This document shows, piece by piece, positions 44,802-53,497 of a stretch of DNA of 64,000 nt. The DNA is taken from assembly GCF_004114955.1 (NCBI RefSeq), contig NZ_CP030053.1:6386001-6450000 (forward strand), written 5' to 3'. The position numbers and the translations under genes are program-made. How positions within the stretch are numbered: the first letter of the stretch is position 1; the number at the start of each line of letters is the position of its first letter. The notes below the pieces were generated by a model. The model was not told the DNA's origin. It saw nothing but the letters and a program-made list of their open reading frames with translations, and searched no databases. The DNA is from Bradyrhizobium guangzhouense. Its GTDB lineage: Bacteria; Pseudomonadota; Alphaproteobacteria; Rhizobiales; Xanthobacteraceae.

Positions 44802-45410
44802 ATGTCTAAGGCCTTGGAACGTCGAGAGAAGTTGCGGTCCGACCTGATCCTGGCGGCGGAGCGGATGATCGCGACCCGCGGATTGGCGGGCCTGAAAACC
44901 CGCGATCTGGCCAGCGAGATCGGCTGCGCCAACGGGGCGGTCTACAATCTCGTTGCCGACATGGACGAGTTGATCCTGCGGGTCGGCTCGCGCACGCTGC
45001 ATCGACTGGACGAGGCGCTCAGTGCCGCGGAAGGTGCCGGCGAGCCCTCACCGCAGGAGAGGCTGGTCCGCATCGCGATCGCCTATTGCGATTTCGCTGC
45101 GGGCAATCTCCAGCTTTGGCGCGCGCTGTTCGAGCACCGTATGGAGGCCGACAAGATCGTGCCCGACTGGTCCATTGACGACCAGATGCAGCTGTTCAGG
45201 CATATCTATGTGCCGCTCGCCGCCCTGTTCCCCAAACGCAGTCCGGAGGAACTCGGCATCACCGCGCGCAGCCTGTTCTCTGCGGTGCACGGCATGGTGG
45301 CCCTCGGACTCGAGCAGAAGCTGGTCGCTGTGCCGCTGGCGGCGCTGCGCAAGGAGATCGCGGGCCTCGTGCGCGCGATGATCGACGGATTGATCGCGAG
45401 GACGGCTTAG
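44802..45410 (+). CDS. TetR/AcrR family transcriptional regulator
   Basis: 202 residues. N-terminal helix-turn-helix (about 12-58: LRSDLILAAERMIATRGLAG, TRDLASEIGCANGAVYNLVAD) and a TetR_C-type ligand domain with FCDFAAGN-like IAYCDFAAGNLQLWRALFEH and SLFSAVHGMVALGLEQK. It is divergent from the PspA-like operon and shares its operator array, so it is likely autoregulated. The ligand is unknown; membrane or lipid stress is a guess from the targets. Confidence 0.92.
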   Translation: MSKALERREKLRSDLILAAERMIATRGLAGLKTRDLASEIGCANGAVYNLVADMDELILRVGSRTLHRLDEALSAAEGAGEPSPQERLVRIAIAYCDFAAGNLQLWRALFEHRMEADKIVPDWSIDDQMQLFRHIYVPLAALFPKRSPEELGITARSLFSAVHGMVALGLEQKLVAVPLAALRKEIAGLVRAMIDGLIARTA

Positions 45411-45543
45411 CAAGTCGAAGCGCCGCGAGGCCAAGAGCGGAGATCAATGGGCGGCGGTTGACTAAAATTTCGCCTGTCGCATCGTGGCCGGTGTGCTTAG
45501 TTTTGCCGCGTTCCGTCCTCTCCCCTCTCCTTTCGGAGTTCCC

Positions 45544-46998
45544 ATGTCCCTCCTCATCCGCGGCGGCACCGTCGTCAATCATGATCATTCGCGCCATGCG
45601 GACGTGCTGATCGAGGGTGACCGCATCGTCGCGATCGGCGCATCGATCGCAGCGCCGACGGGCGCGGAGGTCCTCGATGCCGGCGGCGCCTACATCATTC
45701 CGGGCGGCATCGACCCCCACACCCATCTCGAAATGCCGTTCATGGGCACCGTTACCGCCGACGATTTCGAGTCAGGCACGAAGGCGGCACTGACCGGCGG
45801 CACCACCATGGTGGTGGATTTCTGCCTGCCTGATCCGGGCCAGTCCATGCTCGCGGCCTATCAGGAGTGGCGGCACAAATCCGAGAAGGCGGCTTCCGAC
45901 TACGGCTTCCACATGGCGGTGACGTCATGGTCGAAGCAGATCTACGACGAGATGGAGACCGTGGTCAAAACCTACGGCATCAACACCTTCAAGCACTTCA
46001 TGGCCTACAAGGGCGCGCTGATGGTGAATGACGACGAGCTCTACAACTCGTTCGCGCGCTGCGCCCATCTCGGCGCCATGCCGGTCGTGCACGCGGAGAA
46101 CGGCGACGTCGTTGCGCTGATGCAGGAGGCCCTGATTGCGCGCGGCGTCACCGGCCCGGAAGGCCACGCCTATTCACGGCCGCCGGAAGTCGAGGGCGAA
46201 GCCACCAACCGCGCCATCATGATCGCCGACATGACAGGCACGCCTGTTTATATCGTGCACACCAGTTGTCGCGAAGCGCATGAGGCGATCGCGCGCGCGC
46301 GGGCCGCGGGCAAGCGCGTCTATGGCGAGCCGCTGATCCAGCATCTCTTGCTCGATGAGGGTGAATATCAGAGCAAGAACTGGGATCACTCCGCGCAACG
46401 CGTGATGTCGCCGCCGTTCCGCGACAAGTCGCATCAGGACAGTCTGTGGGCTGGCTTGCAGTCCGGCTCGCTGCAAGTGGTCGCGACCGACCATTGCGCC
46501 TTCACCACCGAGCAGAAGCGGTTCGGCCTCGGTGACTTCAGAAAGATCCCGAACGGCACCGGCGGCCTCGAAGATCGCCTGGCGCTGCTATGGACCGCGG
46601 GCGTCGCCACGGGGCGTCTGACCAAGGAAGAGTTCGTCGCGGTGACCTCGGCGAACATCGCCCGCATCCTCAACATCTATCCGCGCAAGGGCGCGGTCGC
46701 CGTCGGCTCGGATGCCGACATCGTGGTATGGGATCCCAAGGCAAGCAAGACCATCAGCGCGAAGCGGCAGATGAGCCGGATCGACTACAACGTGTTCGAA
46801 GGTTTTGCCTGCACCGGCGGCGCCGCTGCGACGCTCTCGCGCGGTCGCATCGTGTGGAAGGATGGCGATCTTCGTGCCGAAGCGGGCGATGGTCACTATG
46901 TCGAGCGTCCGGCGTTCTCGCCGGTGCATGTCGCCAACTCCACCTGGAAGGAGCTGACCGCCCCGCGGGCCGTTAGCCGCGGAGCGGTGACGCCGTAG
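45544..46998 (+). CDS. hydA: Dihydropyrimidinase / D-hydantoinase
   Basis: 484 residues from ATG 45544 with CGGAG upstream. Cyclic amidohydrolase: PGGIDPHTHLEMPFMG with metal H59 and H61, carboxylated lysine in the FKHFMAYKG block, AENGD, PVYIVHTSC with a metal His, and DHCAFTTEQK with the catalytic Asp. It opens dihydrouracil/dihydrothymine or hydantoins in reductive pyrimidine catabolism. No dihydropyrimidine dehydrogenase or beta-ureidopropionase is in view. Same strand as TetR but 133 bases away; I see no link. Confidence 0.92.
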   Translation: MSLLIRGGTVVNHDHSRHADVLIEGDRIVAIGASIAAPTGAEVLDAGGAYIIPGGIDPHTHLEMPFMGTVTADDFESGTKAALTGGTTMVVDFCLPDPGQSMLAAYQEWRHKSEKAASDYGFHMAVTSWSKQIYDEMETVVKTYGINTFKHFMAYKGALMVNDDELYNSFARCAHLGAMPVVHAENGDVVALMQEALIARGVTGPEGHAYSRPPEVEGEATNRAIMIADMTGTPVYIVHTSCREAHEAIARARAAGKRVYGEPLIQHLLLDEGEYQSKNWDHSAQRVMSPPFRDKSHQDSLWAGLQSGSLQVVATDHCAFTTEQKRFGLGDFRKIPNGTGGLEDRLALLWTAGVATGRLTKEEFVAVTSANIARILNIYPRKGAVAVGSDADIVVWDPKASKTISAKRQMSRIDYNVFEGFACTGGAAATLSRGRIVWKDGDLRAEAGDGHYVERPAFSPVHVANSTWKELTAPRAVSRGAVTP

Positions 46999-47075
46999 CG
47001 CTCTTGCCGCGATCCGTCGAGCGCGCAGCCACGAGCGGACGACGCTTCTGCTGACAGTCAGCAATCTCCGGCAGC

Positions 47076-47216
47076 CTAGATCGCAAACACCCAGGCGGCG
47101 ACGATGGTGCCGATGGTGACGAGACCAGCAATGGTCCAGCCGGCGGCGTATTCGAGTTCAGGATGACCGGTCGCGCGCATGATCTCCGCGGGATCGGCGG
47201 TATGCTTCTCTGCCAT
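47076..47216 (-). CDS. Small single-helix membrane protein
   Basis: 46 residues from ATG 47216 with GAGG upstream; longer frame to 47324 is low-complexity. Charged N-terminus MAEKHTADPAEIMRATGHPE and one C-terminal membrane helix (about 24-45, GWTIAGLVTIGTIVAAWVFA). It resembles small inner-membrane proteins such as cytochrome-oxidase accessory subunits in size and layout, but I cannot name it. Convergent with the dihydropyrimidinase gene. Confidence 0.6.
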   Translation of the reverse strand: MAEKHTADPAEIMRATGHPELEYAAGWTIAGLVTIGTIVAAWVFAI

Positions 47217-47490
47217 GACAGCCTCGCACGTGTTTGCCCGTGTCATGGATAAGTCGCACGAGCCGCGATTAGGTTCCATCACGGACGCGCGAATGGCAAA
47301 AAAGTCGAAAACAACCCCATGCAAAGTAGAACGACCCTACCGGGATAAGCCGGCGTCGCGCATCCCAACCATTTGAGCGGACGCGGCAAAACCGCCGCCT
47401 TGCGCAATCGCCGCGCACGCGGCGTCTTGCACCGCAAAAATCCGATCGCATGCTAGACTGGATGAACGCGATTCAGGGCAGGAGAGAAGC

Positions 47491-47904
47491 ATGGCCGACG
47501 ACAAGACCAAGCGGGGCGGAGCGGACCGCAAGCTGATTGCGCTCACCGAGAAATACGAAGTCGCCTACTGGTCGAAGAAATTCAAGGTCACCCCGGCCAA
47601 GCTGAAATACGCCGTCAACAAGGTCGGCCACTCCGCCAGCAAGGTCGAAGCCTACATCAAGCTTCAGAAGCACCGTGCCGCCGACAAAAAGCGCATCGCG
47701 CTCGGCGAAGCCTACGAAGTCCGCTACTGGTCGAAGAAGTTCAAGATCACGCCGGCCAGGCTGAAGGCCGCCGTCGCCGCCGCCGGCCATTCGTCCAGGA
47801 AGGTTGAGGCGTACCTCACCGCCCAGAAGGCTGCGAAGAAGAGGAAAGCAGCGAAGAAGACTGCGAAGAAAAAGACATCCGCCTCGCGGAAGAAGGCCGC
47901 CTGA
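47491..47904 (+). CDS. Tandem DUF3606 protein with basic tail
   Basis: 137 residues. Two copies of a 41-residue block at 16-56 and 69-109 share 29 identities, each with YWSKKFK, TPA, AV and VEAY. This is the DUF3606 pattern, usually one copy per protein. The last 25 residues are Lys/Ala-rich (KKRKAAKKTAKKK), as in histone H1-like proteins, suggesting DNA binding. No enzymatic residues. Start at ATG 47491 preceded by GGAGAGAAGC. Alone on its strand. Confidence 0.8.
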   Translation: MADDKTKRGGADRKLIALTEKYEVAYWSKKFKVTPAKLKYAVNKVGHSASKVEAYIKLQKHRAADKKRIALGEAYEVRYWSKKFKITPARLKAAVAAAGHSSRKVEAYLTAQKAAKKRKAAKKTAKKKTSASRKKAA

Positions 47905-48272
47905 CGCCTCGGACACCCGTCCGTCAGCGCGGGCACATCCGCCGGCGTGCATCGCGCGCTCCTGCACGCGCGCGGATTGCGATGAGCCAACTGCGTCAGA
48001 TCGATTGGCTCATTGCCGACGCGCGCCTTCCGATAGACTGACGCAATTGTGAGACGCGCAGCGCGCGATCGGCTTTGCTGCATCAGCATCCCGCTGCTAG
48101 GATGCATCACGTCGTTTTGCTATTTTAGGTTTGATCTATTTGAGGCCGGCAATTTCCGCCTGATCGCCGCGATCCATTTTCGAACACCTGAGCACTTTCG
48201 AACCAACAGGACCCGCGTCCGCAATTCCGGTTTTCCAGCGCACCACCACCCCCCGTACAAGGAGGAAATACT
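47905..48272. promoter_or_regulatory. Intergenic region upstream of S53 peptidase
   Basis: 368 bases with no convincing gene. An AT-richer stretch near 48112-48148 is the likely promoter area. A short GCGTGC/GCACGC inverted repeat at about 47945-47970 may end the DUF3606 transcript. The strong AAGGAGG (48259-48265) belongs to the next gene. Confidence 0.45.
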
Positions 48273-49922
48273 ATGTCCCCTAGTGCAACACCCCACATGG
48301 TCGAACTTCCCAACTCTGTCCATCAACTGCCGACAGGCTCGAAAGCGATGCGCCAAACCAACGGCCAGCGCTGGATCGAGCTCACGCTCGGCGTCAAACG
48401 ATCCGCCGATCTGCCGGACCTGTCCGATCTCGACAAAAAGCTCCCCAAAGATCGCAAATACATGATGCGCGAGGAGCTGGCGAGCCGATACGGCTCCGAT
48501 CCGAAGGCCATCAAGTCGATCGAGGATTTTGCCAAGGCGCACAAGCTGGTCGTCACCCGCAACGAGCCGGCCGCCGCGCGGCTCGGCATCGCAGGCACAG
48601 TCGACGACGTCAGCGACGCCTTCGGCGTCACGCTGTTCGACTATTCCCATCCGCAGCTCGGCGACTTCCATGCCCGCACCGGTCCGGTGCACGTCCCGGC
48701 CGAGGTCGGCGACGCCATCACCGGCGTATTCGGCCTCAACAACCACCGTGTGCTCCGCCGTTCGCGCCATTTGGCGAGCAGCGCGAAGCCGGATTTCGCC
48801 AGCTCCGTGCGGCACTGGTTCATTCCGACCGAACTCGGCGCCATCTACGACTTCCCAAAGGTCGATGCGAGCAAGCAATGTATCGGCCTGCTCGAATTCG
48901 GCGGCGGCGTGGAGACGCCCGACGTCGCGGCCTATTTCAGCAAGATCGGCGTTCCCGCGCCGGAGGTTGCCGTCATCGCGGTCGATGGCGTCTCGACCGA
49001 TCCCGCCGGCGATCCGGATTCGACCGGTGAGGTGATGCTGGACGTCGATGTCGCCGGCGCGCTCGGCGGCGGCGCCAAGATCGCCACCTATTTCTCGACG
49101 TTCGACGAGAAGGGCCTGGTCGACTGCCTCGCCAAGGTCGTCAGCGATTCCGTCAACGATCCCTCCGTCGTCTCGATCAGCTGGGGCTGGGACGAGAATC
49201 AGGCCTTCAACAACAGCGGCGTGATCTGGTCACCGGCGGCAATCGACCATTGCAACCACAGCTTCCTCGCGGCGGCCCATCTCGGCATCACGTTCTGTGT
49301 GTCCACCGGCGACGACGGCTCGGAAGCGCAGATGCAGGACGGACGGGCGCACGTGAATTTCCCGGCGACCAGTCCGTACGTGCTAGCCGTTGGCGGCACC
49401 ACCCTGCATGCGCGCGCCAACGCCAAGAAACAGGTGCAGATCACCGAGACCGTCTGGAACGACGGACCCGGCAGCGGCACCGGCGGCGGCGTCAGCGACA
49501 TCACCCCGGTCCCGAGCTGGCAAAACGGCATCGTGCCGAAGTCGATCAATCCCCGGCACTTCGCCGGACGCGCAATCCCGGACGTTGCGGCCAATGCCGA
49601 CCCGGCCACGGGCTATCTGACGATGTCCGGCGGCAAGCTCGGCGTTGTCGGCGGCACCAGCGCCTCCGCGCCGCTCTGGGCCAGCCTGATCGCCCGGATC
49701 AACGCCGCACTCGGTGCACGCTCGGGCAATTTCAATGCGCTGCTTTATTCCAAGTTCGGGCCATCAGGCGTGCTGCGCGACATCACCGTCGGCAACAACG
49801 ACACCGATGGCCTGCTCGGCGGCCAATACAAGGCCGGCCCGGGCTGGGACGCCTGCACCGGCTGGGGCGTGCCTGACGGCGGCAAGCTTCTCAGCGCGCT
49901 TCAGGGCGGGCCGAGCAGCTAG
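48273..49922 (+). CDS. S53 (sedolisin/kumamolisin) family serine-carboxyl peptidase
   Basis: 549 residues. A prodomain (about 10-170, including GVTLFDYSHPQLGDFHAR) precedes a catalytic domain with E253 and D257 in STGEVMLDVDVAGA, oxyanion aspartate D347 in STGDDGS, serine S463 in GGTSASAPLWA and a calcium site near DITVGNND. All triad residues are present. No N-terminal signal peptide is visible, unusual for acid proteases that act outside. AAGGAGG lies 7 bases before ATG 48273. Stands alone. Confidence 0.94.
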   Translation: MSPSATPHMVELPNSVHQLPTGSKAMRQTNGQRWIELTLGVKRSADLPDLSDLDKKLPKDRKYMMREELASRYGSDPKAIKSIEDFAKAHKLVVTRNEPAAARLGIAGTVDDVSDAFGVTLFDYSHPQLGDFHARTGPVHVPAEVGDAITGVFGLNNHRVLRRSRHLASSAKPDFASSVRHWFIPTELGAIYDFPKVDASKQCIGLLEFGGGVETPDVAAYFSKIGVPAPEVAVIAVDGVSTDPAGDPDSTGEVMLDVDVAGALGGGAKIATYFSTFDEKGLVDCLAKVVSDSVNDPSVVSISWGWDENQAFNNSGVIWSPAAIDHCNHSFLAAAHLGITFCVSTGDDGSEAQMQDGRAHVNFPATSPYVLAVGGTTLHARANAKKQVQITETVWNDGPGSGTGGGVSDITPVPSWQNGIVPKSINPRHFAGRAIPDVAANADPATGYLTMSGGKLGVVGGTSASAPLWASLIARINAALGARSGNFNALLYSKFGPSGVLRDITVGNNDTDGLLGGQYKAGPGWDACTGWGVPDGGKLLSALQGGPSS

Positions 49923-50131
49923 GCCGTCGATCTGGCGCAGGCGGGCAATCGTCCGCCTGCGCGAGGCCATAGACTTGCGGTCACGTTCATTCCGACGCGT
50001 CGGTCCGCCGTCGCCGCCCTCGGTATCTCATCGCCCTCGACACTCGTTAAGGTTGTCGTCCATTCTCGATGGCAACGACCGGCCAATTTGCGGCCCGCGA
50101 CGACCGCTCTGATTTTTCGAAAGGCATTTTC

Positions 50132-51694
50132 ATGCGTTCGCTTTTTGCGCGGCTACACCGGCGTTACGGACCCAGAATTTCGGGCGCCGAGCGACAAAGC
50201 CGGGTCAAGGACAAGCTCGCGGGACAACCCGTCCTGCCCTCGCTGCGCCTGCTGGCCGCGCACGCTGAGCTGGCACGTCCGCGCCCCAAAGTGGCCGTCG
50301 TAGGGGGCGGCTTCGCGGGCCTGATGGCGGCCTATGAATTGGTCGCGCATTGCGAGGTGACGCTATTTGAAGCCCGCTCTCGCTTCGGAGGCCGGGTCTG
50401 GAGCAAGGATAAGCCAAGCGGGATCGTCGAAGCCGGCGGCGAGCTGATCGGCTACAATCATCCGATCTGGCTGAGCCTCGCCAAGCGCTTCGAGCTCGGC
50501 CTGTCCGTCATCACCTCGGACTCGAATTTCGAAGCGCTCGACCTCGAAGCGCCGTTGTTTCTCGACGGCCACAAGCCGTCCGACAGCCAGATGGAGCACA
50601 TCTATCACGAGATGGATCACGCTTTCAAAAAGATCAGCCAGCAGGCCGCAGAGATCGATCCGCGCAAGCCCTGGCGCGCGAAGGACGCTAGGCATCTCGA
50701 CGAGATGACACTTGGCGAATGGATCGACGGTCTCGACTGCTCGAAGCTGACCAAGGTTGCCATCGACGAACAGATGTCCAACGATCAGGGCGTGCCGACC
50801 CATGAGCAGAGCTTTCTCGCCAACCTCGCCGCAATTTCCGGCGGACGCATGAAGGACCAGGTCGATGCCTTTTTCACCCAAACCGAAACCTTGCGCTGCT
50901 CCGAAGGCAACCAGCAGCTTGCCATTCGACTCGCCAAAGAGATTGAGAACATGGGCGGCGCGCACTTCCGGTCGACGCCCGTCAAAGCCGTTCGCGTCGA
51001 AGCCGAAGGCGTGACACTGGAGTTCGCCGGCATTGGAAACGCCGAGCCGCGCGAGCCCTTCACGGCGGACTACGTCGTTCTGGCCATACCGCCAAGCCTG
51101 TGGCCGGCCTCGCGCGATGCCAAGATCACGATCACGCCGGAGCTGCCAAAGGACTATTACATCAGCATGGGATCGGCGGTGAAATATCTCAGCACCATGA
51201 CAAAGCGGTTTTGGATCGGCGAAGGTCAGGCACCGACGTCGATGTCGACCCGGTTCGGGGTCACCTGGGAGGGGACAGACAACCAGATCGGGCCGCCCGA
51301 CCGCCCGGTCGAGCTCAGCGTGTTTGCCGGCGCCGAGGTGGCCAAGGAAGCGCTTGCGCGTCTGAAGCCCAATAACGATCAGAGCGCGGTCGATGCGTTC
51401 TACGCGCGAGGCATTGGAGAACTTTACAGGGACTACAGCGCCAATCTGGCAGGTCAACCCGAATTCATGGCCTGGCCTAAGGACGAATGGACCGCCGCGG
51501 GCTATTCCTGCCCCGCCCCCGGCGAAGTCTGCAGGGCCGGGCCGCTGCTGGAGAAGGGCTTCAAGGACCGTCTCTTCTTCGCCGGAGAGCACACCTGCTT
51601 TGCCTATTTCGGCTACATGGAAGGCGCACTTGAATCTGGCAGGACGGCAGCAACCGCAATCATCCGCGCCATCGGCAAGCACATCATGGTGTAG
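50132..51694 (+). CDS. FAD-dependent amine oxidase family protein
   Basis: 520 residues from ATG 50132 with AAAGG upstream; ATG 50069 is an alternative. FAD-binding VVGGGFAGLMAAYEL (57-71), EARSRFGGRVW, and the C-terminal LFFAGEHTCFAYFGYMEGAL match flavin monoamine oxidases. Substrate likely an amine or L-amino acid. An extended N-terminus (about 55 residues) precedes the FAD motif. The next gene is 95 bases downstream, on the same strand, and encodes a secreted protein; cotranscription is possible. Confidence 0.88.
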   Translation: MRSLFARLHRRYGPRISGAERQSRVKDKLAGQPVLPSLRLLAAHAELARPRPKVAVVGGGFAGLMAAYELVAHCEVTLFEARSRFGGRVWSKDKPSGIVEAGGELIGYNHPIWLSLAKRFELGLSVITSDSNFEALDLEAPLFLDGHKPSDSQMEHIYHEMDHAFKKISQQAAEIDPRKPWRAKDARHLDEMTLGEWIDGLDCSKLTKVAIDEQMSNDQGVPTHEQSFLANLAAISGGRMKDQVDAFFTQTETLRCSEGNQQLAIRLAKEIENMGGAHFRSTPVKAVRVEAEGVTLEFAGIGNAEPREPFTADYVVLAIPPSLWPASRDAKITITPELPKDYYISMGSAVKYLSTMTKRFWIGEGQAPTSMSTRFGVTWEGTDNQIGPPDRPVELSVFAGAEVAKEALARLKPNNDQSAVDAFYARGIGELYRDYSANLAGQPEFMAWPKDEWTAAGYSCPAPGEVCRAGPLLEKGFKDRLFFAGEHTCFAYFGYMEGALESGRTAATAIIRAIGKHIMV

Positions 51695-51789
51695 ACTTCG
51701 AAAGCGAGCCTTCCCCTGGCCGGAACATCCGGCATAGGCTTGGCACAATCGCGCGGCGGCCAAGCCGTGGCCTTCGAGGAGAGACGCCC

Positions 51790-52293
51790 ATGAAACTCAC
51801 GACGTCCGCGAGCCTCGCCGCCACCATGCTGGTGGCCGGCGCCGCCCATGTCGCCGCCGCCAACGGCGCTGGTCCTGCACCCTCCAAGATCTCCGGCTCC
51901 ACGGCGCTGGCGCTGGCGGGCGTGATCGCGCCGCTGTCCCCGACGCTGTCCGGCGCCGAGAAGAAGGCGGTGGCGATGCTGTTCGCGGCCAATGCCGACA
52001 TCCCCTACAAGAAGCCTGTTGTCGTGACCGCGGACAAGATCGTCTGCCGCACCGGCAATGTCGACATCACGTCGCGCAATTGCGAGGTGACGTTCGGCAA
52101 GAAGGTCAGGACCGTGAATGGCCCCACCGCCAACGAGATCTTCGCGACCCAGGCGCTGGCCGGCATCCCGCCTGACGGTGCGGCGGGATCGAATTTCGAG
52201 AGCCTGAGCAAGCTGAGCTGCACGATCGATCCCAACGCCATCAGGCGGAAGGACGGCAGCGGGGCGGATTGCACGTTCCAGCCGGCGAATTGA
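51790..52293 (+). CDS. Small secreted protein of unknown function
   Basis: 167 residues with a clear signal peptide (MKLTTSASLAATMLVAGAAH then AAA). The mature part has four cysteines (CRTG, NCEVTF, SCTID, DCTF), compatible with two disulfides, and no catalytic motif I recognise. GAGGAGAG precedes ATG 51790. Follows the amine oxidase gene; function unknown. Confidence 0.75.
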   Translation: MKLTTSASLAATMLVAGAAHVAAANGAGPAPSKISGSTALALAGVIAPLSPTLSGAEKKAVAMLFAANADIPYKKPVVVTADKIVCRTGNVDITSRNCEVTFGKKVRTVNGPTANEIFATQALAGIPPDGAAGSNFESLSKLSCTIDPNAIRRKDGSGADCTFQPAN

Positions 52294-52441
52294 GCGCGCC
52301 GCGTTGCCGAATTTCGACATGCGCCAAAAGCGCGCAATGCGATCGGAATACCGTCGCCGTTGGCTTCGGCGTCGAGCGATGCGAGTCCCCACGAACAATG
52401 CAATTCGAGATTAGTAGCGCAGTCGGAGCGAATGCGTAGAT

Positions 52442-53449
52442 TTGCGCGCGCGGTTTCGGGTGCTTCGTTTGCCGGGTTCAAAAGACGTCATTTATCTGGA
52501 TAAGTATGAGGCCGTGCGTTCGCGCGACAGCGAGCTTGCGCGCGACCGCCTGTTCAGCGTCTACGGCGCGGACGGTTTCGCCAAGAGAAGTGGATCCTTC
52601 GGCATCCGGGCCAACTACGCCAGGCTCACGGCCGTCGGTCTGGGTTTTTGCTCCTACGAAGCTCCCGTCTCGTTGACATTTCCCGAGGCGAACTTCGTCA
52701 GGCAGTTCTTCTCCATCCAGGGCCGCGCCAGTTTCGCGACGTCGCGCGGCAGCAGCTTGATCGGAGCCTGGACACCCATCGTCTCCGGAAACTCGCGGCT
52801 GCGACTGGAGTTTGGCGAGGATTACCGACAACTGGTCCTGCGCATCGACACGCCGACGCTTGAACGCACCATGAAGGCGCTCGCCGGCGACGCAAGCGAC
52901 CGACGGCTCGAACTGTCCGAATCCGATCCGAATGCGTCCAGCATGTCGTTTCTGCGGCGGCAGGTCTTCCATCTGGCCGAGGAGCTGGAGACGTTTGCGG
53001 ATCAATATTCGCCGCTCGCGAGGGCCGAGCTCGAGCGCGACCTCATCGTCAGGTTTCTGCTGGGCCACGAACATAATTTCTCGGATCTGCTCAGGCGCGA
53101 GCCGCGCAGCGCGGGGCGGAGCGTCGTCGCCAGGATCGAGGCCTTCATCGAGGCGAACTGGAGCCGGCCGATCGATCTCGACGAAATCGCCGGCGTCGCC
53201 AATGTCGGCGTACGCACCGTGTTTCGCGAGTTCGCCCGGGCCGGCAAGGGATCTCCCGCCCAATTCGCCAAGCGGGTGCGGCTGCAACGGGCCGCAGAAT
53301 TCCTGCGCTCACCGGTGGAGACGACCACGGTGACCGGCGTTGCCTTCCGCTGCGGCTTTCACAATGTCGGTCGCTTTGCCGCCGATTATCTGCGGCTCCA
53401 CGGCGAGCTGCCGTCTGAAACCCTGAAGCGCGCCTCTTCGACACTGTAG
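52442..53449 (+). CDS. AraC family transcriptional regulator
   Basis: 335 residues if TTG 52442 is the start; GTG 52460 is an equally possible start and no ATG fits. An N-terminal cupin-like AraC ligand domain (about 20-205) precedes the double helix-turn-helix (about 225-330: RPIDLDEIAGVANVGVRTVF, then GSPAQFAKRVRLQRA and VAFRCGFHNVGRFAADY). It follows the ArcR/EutR-like architecture. Target and inducer unknown. Convergent with the chemoreceptor gene. Confidence 0.87.
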   Translation: MRARFRVLRLPGSKDVIYLDKYEAVRSRDSELARDRLFSVYGADGFAKRSGSFGIRANYARLTAVGLGFCSYEAPVSLTFPEANFVRQFFSIQGRASFATSRGSSLIGAWTPIVSGNSRLRLEFGEDYRQLVLRIDTPTLERTMKALAGDASDRRLELSESDPNASSMSFLRRQVFHLAEELETFADQYSPLARAELERDLIVRFLLGHEHNFSDLLRREPRSAGRSVVARIEAFIEANWSRPIDLDEIAGVANVGVRTVFREFARAGKGSPAQFAKRVRLQRAAEFLRSPVETTTVTGVAFRCGFHNVGRFAADYLRLHGELPSETLKRASSTL

Positions 53450-53497
53450 CAGCCGCGGCGCTCTCTCGCCGCGGCCGCCATTCTCCCCAGACGCCGG

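Noticed and set aside
48120..48878. 252-codon minus-strand frame near the S53 peptidase start
   Set aside because: Overlaps the peptidase prodomain in antisense and has no recognisable motif.
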